NCBI GenBank assembly: GCA_013335275.1
Contig: JAAXVX010000017.1
Span: 1-11,448, forward strand
DNA length: 11,448 nt
Direction of reading: 5' to 3'
Source: Bacteroidales bacterium
GTDB lineage: Bacteria; Bacteroidota; Bacteroidia; Bacteroidales; UBA932
Shown: piece after piece, positions 7,433 through 11,448 of the stretch
How positions within the stretch are numbered: the stretch's first letter is position 1
How the letters are laid out: each line of letters opens with the position of its first letter
Notes under the pieces: generated by a model
What the model was told of the DNA's origin: nothing
The model's database searches: none
Seen by the model: only the letters and a program-made list of their open reading frames with translations
Position numbers and translations under genes: made by a program

Positions 7433-8155
7433 TTAATCGCAGAACCAGTTACTTAATACAATTGTTTTAGACTGGTTTCCGTAAAAATCGCTTTTCCATT
7501 CAAGGTGAATATTAACTTTGCGGCCTTCGCTGATGTCGACATTACTAAGAATGTCCTCAATATTGAAAGAAACCCTTCCGAACGAATTATAAGCCCTTCT
7601 GTCGCCAAAAGCATTGTGGCGTAAGGTAAAGTATTTGTCGGTGGCTGTACTTCTCACTTCGTCGTAAACAAGTGAAATCATATGCTTGGTAACCGGGTTC
7701 TCGCGTAACACTTCGAAGTGGATGTTTAAATATTTAGATCCAACCCATCCATCCAGAACATCAATATAGTCATGACCAATGCTGTCATTTTTTTCTACAG
7801 TGTTCACAGCTGAGGACATGATTACATCTTTTGCCAGGATATCATAGATGTAATTGAGAATAACCGGCTGTGTTGCAGGTACCGCATTTGCAGAAGGCGT
7901 TTTGTCTTCTTCCAGAACAGTGTAATCTACAAGTACCCGTTGTCCGTCCTTAACTACTATTTGAGGAACACGGTTAACCTGAATGGTTAGAGTTGTACCA
8001 TTATCAAGTTTGACGGAATAATCCGGATTTGTTCCGACTATAACTCCGTAGCTCAGATTAAATTTACCCAAATCGGTTCCTTCTTTTGTGCAGGAGGCTA
8101 GTGAGATTGTTAAAATAATAACAAGTGATAATAGTTTAAGAAATCTACCTTTCAT
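7433..8155 (-). CDS. NigD-like outer-membrane lipoprotein
   Basis: The 240-residue product starts with a basic MKGRFLK, a hydrophobic segment and the lipobox LASC with Cys22, so it should be lipid-anchored and exported. The rest resembles the NigD-like family of Bacteroidales. It has an N-terminal OB-type beta domain (about 32-85, with a KLDNGTTLTIQV segment and GQRVLVDYTVLEE) and a C-terminal beta-sandwich with KYLNIHFEVLRENP (about 141-154) and YFTLRHNAFGD (about 175-185). The name comes from a gene of a nigrescin-type bacteriocin locus, but nothing around it here suggests bacteriocin production, and the molecular role is unknown. The start is the only sensible Met before the signal sequence. 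A 12-bp palindrome lies 38 bases upstream. The family call rests on remembered pattern and is fairly sure. Confidence 0.82.
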   Translation of the reverse strand: MKGRFLKLLSLVIILTISLASCTKEGTDLGKFNLSYGVIVGTNPDYSVKLDNGTTLTIQVNRVPQIVVKDGQRVLVDYTVLEEDKTPSANAVPATQPVILNYIYDILAKDVIMSSAVNTVEKNDSIGHDYIDVLDGWVGSKYLNIHFEVLRENPVTKHMISLVYDEVRSTATDKYFTLRHNAFGDRRAYNSFGRVSFNIEDILSNVDISEGRKVNIHLEWKSDFYGNQSKTIVLSNWFCD

Positions 8156-8192
8156 CTTTATAAAGTTTATAATGTTTGTTAATGTTGTTTGT

Positions 8193-8204
8193 TTGACCGG
8201 TCAA
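8193..8204. promoter_or_regulatory. Perfect palindrome TTGACCGGTCAA, candidate operator
   Basis: A gapless 12-bp palindrome lies 38 bases upstream of the NigD-like start codon. Its shape resembles sites of TetR-type and similar dimeric repressors, and no comparable palindrome is seen before other genes here. On the minus strand TTTATATTGACC crosses its edge, so it may overlap promoter elements. No regulator gene is in the window. Inference only. Confidence 0.45.
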
Positions 8205-8252
8205 TATAAAGATGCATTTCCGCCTTCGTGCGTTGCATAGGTTTTTCAAAAT

Positions 8253-8290
8253 AAAAAAAGAGGCCGGCTAAATCACTTTTAGCCAGCCTC
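8253..8290 (-). terminator. Terminator of the carboxyltransferase gene
   Basis: On the minus strand GAGGCTGGCTAAA pairs with TTTAGCCGGCCTC (13 bp, one G-U wobble, 5-base loop), followed by a run of seven T. It begins 21 bases beyond the stop codon. On the + strand the same site has a C-A mismatch and no U-tract, so it works leftward only. Confidence 0.85.
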
Positions 8291-8311
8291 AATAAAGTTA
8301 TTAAAGAAACG

Positions 8312-10093
8312 TTATTCTACAAACGCGATTATTTCACCCTTGGCAACAGTGTCACCATGCTTTGCGCATACTGCCACGATTTTACCTCCGAAAGACGGTT
8401 TAATTTCTTCGATTCCGTAGAAAGCCTGAACGAAACACATTGTTTTGTTTGCCTCTACTGCTTCGCCGATATTTGGAGCCGATGAAGCGTCCATCATATC
8501 ATACTGCCAAATTAACTGGCCTTTAACTGTAGACTGTACAGGTTTGGCATTTGGATATCTTTCTATGATTTTTTCTACATCAACCTTAGGCATCTCAACA
8601 ACCGGACGGGTTACAATAATTGGAGCACCGGCCTTTGTTTTTGCTGCTTCAAGTTCCTGGTTGAATCTTTGTTTTGCAACGCCGCTCTTATAGTCGCGGT
8701 ATTGTCTTTCGTGCATCGCAAATTCAAAAAGCTCTTCGTCGTCTTGTCCGAGATCCCATTTGTTCTCGATCATCTCTTTTCTGAATTTCTCAAGTTCATT
8801 AGGGAAGGCATCCTGTGGATTGCCTGTGTAGAATTCAAGACCTTTATCTTTTGCAATCTGAACAATTTCAGGAGCAAGGGTGCCGGGAAGCTTACCGGTC
8901 TTGCCCAGAATCATGTTCCATGTGTCTTTGTCAATTGTAGTCCATCTTGGTTCTCCCTTCAATGTGTGCATAAGGTTCATGAGTGCAGTATTTTTAACAT
9001 ACTGGCTGAACGGAGTCACGAGAGGAGGATATCCAAGGCGAGGCCATACATATTCTACTTCCTGGAATAGCTTAACAACAAGTTCGTTTAGCTGAAGTTC
9101 TTTTTTGCCCTGATTCCTGAGCGATGAATTGATTGCTCCCATGAAACCTCTAAGGTCGGCCATCATAGAGCCCATCATACCACCAGGAAGGCCGCAGCCA
9201 ACAAGGAGAGATGTCATTTGCTTGTTGCTTGGGTCAATGAAGTAACCGAGGAAGTCATCAATATAAGTCTGTGTGAGCCTTCTTGCCTCCATGTATGCAT
9301 CCATGTTAATATCCTTAACAAGGAATCCTGCATCCTTAAGCATTGCCTGGATTGTAATAACATCCGGGTGAACCATGCCCCATGCGAGCGGCTCCATTGC
9401 AACGTCAATATATTCTGCACCGGCACGGGCAACCTCAAGCATAGATGCTACTGAAAAACCGGGACCGGAGTGTCCGTGGTATTCAACGATAATGTGAGGA
9501 TATTTGTCCTTAATTGATTTTGTCAGGCGACCAAGAAATGCGGGACGGCCAATACCTGCCATATCCTTAAGACAAATCTCATCTGCACCGAAAGCAACAA
9601 CTTTATCTACAAGACTCATGTAATATTCAACTGTATGAACAGGAGAAGAGGTGATACTCAATGCAATCTGAGATATCATTCCACCTTTCTTTGCATACTT
9701 AGCCGATAATTCAAGATTTCTCGGATCGTTTAGTCCGCAGAAAGAGCGTGAGATGTTAGTACCTTGTTTTGCCTTTACCTTATACATCAGTTCACGAACA
9801 TCTTCCGGAACCGGATTCATTCGGAGTGCATTCAACCCACGCTCAAGCATGTGTGTCTGAATTCCTACTTTGTTAAACGGTGCTGTCCATTCACGAACTG
9901 CATAATTCGGATTTTCTCCGAATAACAGGTTTACCTGCTCAAATGCTCCGCCGTTGGTCTCAACCCGGTCGAAGCAACCCATGTCAATAATAACAGGTGC
10001 AATCTCTTTCAACTGATGAACCATCGGCACATATTTCCCCGATGATTGCCACATATCCCTGTATAACAGAGAGAATTTAATTTCGCGAGCCAT
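8312..10093 (-). CDS. Biotin-dependent carboxyltransferase-type protein (oadA/pycB family) with degenerate biotinyl domain
   Basis: The 593-residue protein has an HMGL-like TIM-barrel carboxyltransferase domain (about 1-310). RDMWQS at 12-17 supplies the metal-binding Asp13, CLKDMAG (174-180) the carbamylated-Lys position Lys176, and HGHSG (206-210) the two metal-binding His. The conserved LGYPPLVTPFSQYV (353-366) follows in the PYC_OADA region. The C-terminus (about 525-593) resembles an AccB-like biotinyl hammerhead, with SAPNIGEAVE, TMCFVQAFYGIEEIKPS and GDTVAKGEIIAFVE, but the AMKM biotin site reads AFYG: Tyr559 replaces Lys. It therefore probably cannot carry biotin itself and would use a separate carrier subunit. 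The reaction is likely decarboxylation or carboxylation of oxaloacetate/pyruvate or a related acid; the substrate is unproven. No carrier or biotin-carboxylase gene is adjacent. A TACTTTTG box lies 48 bases upstream. Confidence 0.85.
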   Translation of the reverse strand: MAREIKFSLLYRDMWQSSGKYVPMVHQLKEIAPVIIDMGCFDRVETNGGAFEQVNLLFGENPNYAVREWTAPFNKVGIQTHMLERGLNALRMNPVPEDVRELMYKVKAKQGTNISRSFCGLNDPRNLELSAKYAKKGGMISQIALSITSSPVHTVEYYMSLVDKVVAFGADEICLKDMAGIGRPAFLGRLTKSIKDKYPHIIVEYHGHSGPGFSVASMLEVARAGAEYIDVAMEPLAWGMVHPDVITIQAMLKDAGFLVKDINMDAYMEARRLTQTYIDDFLGYFIDPSNKQMTSLLVGCGLPGGMMGSMMADLRGFMGAINSSLRNQGKKELQLNELVVKLFQEVEYVWPRLGYPPLVTPFSQYVKNTALMNLMHTLKGEPRWTTIDKDTWNMILGKTGKLPGTLAPEIVQIAKDKGLEFYTGNPQDAFPNELEKFRKEMIENKWDLGQDDEELFEFAMHERQYRDYKSGVAKQRFNQELEAAKTKAGAPIIVTRPVVEMPKVDVEKIIERYPNAKPVQSTVKGQLIWQYDMMDASSAPNIGEAVEANKTMCFVQAFYGIEEIKPSFGGKIVAVCAKHGDTVAKGEIIAFVE

Positions 10094-10140
10094 AATTTTA
10101 TATTGTTTTTATAATTCTCAGCAATTACAATTTCAAGCGG

Positions 10141-10148
10141 CAAAAGTA
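10141..10148 (-). promoter_or_regulatory. Candidate -7 box (TACTTTTG) of the carboxyltransferase gene
   Basis: CAAAAGTA on the + strand is TACTTTTG on the minus strand, an exact TAnnTTTG match. Transcription would start near 10134, leaving a leader of about 40 bases before the ATG at 10093. No clear -33 TTG is visible. Confidence 0.55.
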
Positions 10149-10254
10149 GAAAAAAGAACTTAATAAATGACTACTAAATTGTAACTTTTTGCTTACGAAT
10201 TGATATTTGCCCTATCTTTTAACGATTTATTATTTTTTATTTGGAAAAAATATC

Positions 10255-10262
10255 TATTTTTG
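10255..10262 (+). promoter_or_regulatory. Candidate -7 box (TATTTTTG) of tRNA-His
   Basis: TATTTTTG matches TAnnTTTG exactly and lies 23 bases before G-1 of the tRNA. The region upstream is strongly A/T-rich, as in other tRNA promoters of this phylum. No -33 element is clear at standard spacing. Confidence 0.55.
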
Positions 10263-10285
10263 CATCCCCGAATCTTCGGGAACAC

Positions 10286-10360
10286 GGTGGTCGTAGCTCA
10301 GCTGGTTAGAGCGCTAGTTTGTGGCACTAGAGGTCGTGGGTTCGAGCCCCATCTTCCACC
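10286..10360 (+). tRNA. tRNA-His (anticodon GTG)
   Basis: The D stem is GCTC/GAGC with G18G19, the anticodon stem CTAGT/ACTAG, the anticodon loop TTGTGGC with GTG at 10321-10323, and the T stem GTGGG/CCCAT with loop TTCGAGC. The discriminator is C73, and base 10286 is a G that can serve as the G-1 required by histidyl-tRNA synthetase; it would face C73. CCA is not encoded. The acceptor stem GTGGTCG/CTTCCAC has two mismatches, U5-U68 and C6-U67. A good terminator follows within 11 bases. Confidence 0.92.
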
Positions 10361-10370
10361 CAAATTTTTT

Positions 10371-10402
10371 AAAAACCCGGTACTAAGCAGTGCCGGGTTT
10401 TT
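10371..10402. terminator. Terminator after tRNA-His, possibly bidirectional
   Basis: A 13-bp stem (AAAAACCCGGTAC with GTGCCGGGTTTTT, one G-T wobble) and a 6-base TAAGCA loop end in a T-run on the + strand. The A-run on the left gives five T on the minus strand, so it may also end the SGNH hydrolase transcript whose stop is at 10457. Confidence 0.85.
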
Positions 10403-10456
10403 TCCTGTGTTTCCTCACGGCCTCGACGAGCGTTTAAAGGCAACAACTGTGGGGTT

Positions 10457-11122
10457 TTAGTCTTTTAGATATTTAACCACAACACTCTTCCAAACCATAT
10501 AACCTTCCCCCATCAGGTGCAGGCCATCATTTGTATAACGAGCGTCCAGGGCTTCGCTGTCTTTGCTCTTAAGTGCAGAATAAACGTCAATAAATGTGAG
10601 TCCTTTATCCCGGCACAACTTGCGCAGTCCCTTGTTGATTTCAATTACTACGTCTCCTTTTTTTGTTGCACCCAAAAACATGTTGAAACTCTCGTTAACG
10701 GGAAAGACGCTTTGTATATACAGCTTTGTTTTTGGGCTCTCTGCAGCAATTTTGCCGGCAACTTTTGCAATGCCGTTCACAATGGAATCTGCAGTAACAT
10801 TATGAGAGACATCGTTTATGCCAATAAGCAGGAAAATCTTTTTTGGCTGCCCTTTAAGTATCGGGTCGAGACGGTCGTATACACCCTGAACTATATCGCC
10901 GCTTATGCCCCTGTTTTTAATGTGCCTGTTGTCAAAAATCTCGCTCCATTCGCCAAAATGGGTAATGCTGTTCCCTAAGAATATAATGTCACTATTATTC
11001 ACCGGGAGTTTTTCAAACAGCGAAGCTCTCTGATAATAAAGGGTGCTGTATTTATTTGTCTGCCCAAATACATAGGAGCCGATTCCGAGAGCAAATACGG
11101 TAATCAGAAGTAATTTTTTCAT
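10457..11122 (-). CDS. Secreted SGNH/GDSL-family hydrolase
   Basis: A 221-residue esterase-type protein. The start at 11122 (MKKLLLITVFALGIGSYVFGQT) gives a typical signal peptide with cleavage after about residue 20; the open frame runs further upstream, but only over the neighbouring transporter gene. All SGNH blocks are present: FLGNSIT (48-54) with nucleophile Ser52, NRGISGD with Gly72, IGIND (100-104) with Asn103, and DGLHL with Asp199/His202. It resembles the PAF-acetylhydrolase-like / acetyl-ester hydrolase branch often used on acetylated sugars or lipids, but the substrate cannot be read from sequence. It starts 29 bases after the ChrA-like stop, so the two are probably co-transcribed. 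No Shine-Dalgarno is visible; the leader is A-rich as expected for the phylum. Confidence 0.92.
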   Translation of the reverse strand: MKKLLLITVFALGIGSYVFGQTNKYSTLYYQRASLFEKLPVNNSDIIFLGNSITHFGEWSEIFDNRHIKNRGISGDIVQGVYDRLDPILKGQPKKIFLLIGINDVSHNVTADSIVNGIAKVAGKIAAESPKTKLYIQSVFPVNESFNMFLGATKKGDVVIEINKGLRKLCRDKGLTFIDVYSALKSKDSEALDARYTNDGLHLMGEGYMVWKSVVVKYLKD

Positions 11123-11134
11123 TATAGTTTGTTT

Positions 11135-11160
11135 AATGTTAATACAAAATGTTAATACAA
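11135..11160. repeat. Two tandem 13-bp copies of AATGTTAATACAA
   Basis: Copies at 11135-11147 and 11148-11160 are identical and adjoining. Together they span the stop codon of the ChrA-like gene (TAA, minus strand, 11154-11152) and most of the short gap to the hydrolase. This looks like a recent slippage duplication. The duplicated copy provides a second TAA out of the coding region and lengthens the spacer by 13 bases. Confidence 0.8.
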
Positions 11161-11448
11161 TATGTATCCGGCTATTCCGCCGAGAATTATAATCAGAATA
11201 GGACTTTGCTTCCCCCATAGCGTTGCGGCAAAAGCTGCTCCGAACAAAACCCAGCTCTTCCAGTCCACGAAATTGTCCGGAGTAACAAGGAGTATGGCTG
11301 CCGATGCAATGAGCCCCAATACTACCGGTTTTATTCCGGAGAGCGCTGCATCGAACCATTTATTCTTTTTAAATTGTTTATAAAGCAGAGCAATGAGAAG
11401 GATGATTATAAAAGAGGGGAGGCACACCGCAATAGTTGCAATTAAAGA
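11152..11448 (-). CDS. Chromate transporter family (ChrA/CHR) protein, C-terminal part (partial)
   Basis: Only the last 98 residues are in the window; the frame is open to the right edge. It begins in mid-protein with SLIATIAVCLPSFIIILLIA, whose LPSF motif and following helix are characteristic of CHR-family half domains. Then come KNKWFDAALSGIKPVVLGLIASAAILL and two further membrane helices with a WGKQSP turn (three or four segments in all). CHR proteins are inner-membrane transporters named for chromate efflux, but many members, often encoded as two short half-length genes, have no known substrate. A GTG at 11427 is an internal codon, not the start, because the conserved helix continues upstream. 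It leads a likely two-gene unit with the SGNH hydrolase. Confidence 0.82.
   Translation of the reverse strand, partial: SLIATIAVCLPSFIIILLIALLYKQFKKNKWFDAALSGIKPVVLGLIASAAILLVTPDNFVDWKSWVLFGAAFAATLWGKQSPILIIILGGIAGYILY

Noticed and set aside
10200..10460. An 86-residue + strand frame spanning tRNA-His.
   Set aside because: It runs through the tRNA and its terminator, so it is not coding.
10457..11359. A 300-residue version of the SGNH hydrolase starting at 11359.
   Set aside because: The first 79 residues lie over the ChrA-like gene in another frame and look like noise; the Met at 11122 begins a standard signal peptide.
11152..11427. A complete 91-residue membrane protein starting with GTG at 11427.
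   Set aside because: The frame is open to the window edge and the conserved CHR-family helix continues upstream of that codon, so it is a fragment of a larger protein.
1..11448. CRISPR array, insertion sequence, phage or defence system.
   Set aside because: No regularly spaced repeats, transposase, integrase or toxin/effector-like genes are visible; the genes are ordinary chromosomal ones with normal spacing.

Overview
The window looks like chromosomal DNA of a member of the Bacteroidota, most likely the order Bacteroidales. The clues are several promoter -7 boxes of the Bacteroidetes form TAnnTTTG, A/T-rich start regions without clear Shine-Dalgarno sites, a NigD-like lipoprotein (a Bacteroidales family), and a bifunctional FtcD next to a one-chain pyruvate:ferredoxin oxidoreductase. 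I cannot name a genus. No phage, transposon, CRISPR array or defence island is visible, so this reads as a housekeeping and central-metabolism region rather than an accessory island.

Layout, left to right. At the left edge is the 3' part of ftcD (+), the formimino-glutamate step of histidine breakdown; its first codons lie outside the window. It converges on nifJ (-), a full-length pyruvate:ferredoxin oxidoreductase, with a bidirectional terminator between them. Upstream of nifJ a 330-base stretch holds a promoter-like box, a short reading frame that may be the relic of a sugar-kinase-like gene, and a hairpin. A secreted protein of unknown function (+) then converges on fabD (-), the malonyl-CoA:ACP transacylase. 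fabD is divergent from a tRNA-Arg(CCG) gene, and the two promoter boxes form a perfect 12-bp inverted repeat. A strong hairpin separates the tRNA from a NigD-like lipoprotein (-), which has a 12-bp palindrome in front of it. Next, on the same strand, is a 593-residue carboxyltransferase related to OadA/PycB, with its own terminator and promoter box. A tRNA-His gene (+) with a clear terminator follows. The right end holds an SGNH/GDSL hydrolase (-) and the C-terminal end of a chromate-transporter-family protein (-), probably co-transcribed.

Metabolically the genes fit an anaerobic amino-acid and sugar fermenter. FtcD feeds one-carbon units to folate and releases ammonia, NifJ interconverts pyruvate and acetyl-CoA with ferredoxin, the carboxyltransferase probably acts at the pyruvate/oxaloacetate or a related node, and FabD starts fatty-acid synthesis. 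Apart from the SGNH/ChrA pair they appear to be separate transcription units, not one pathway operon.

I found no convincing new multi-gene system. The observations most worth checking are the carboxyltransferase, whose C-terminal biotinyl-like fold has Tyr where the biotinylated Lys should be; the possible long nifJ leader; the mirrored fabD/tRNA-Arg promoters; and unusual base pairs in both tRNAs.
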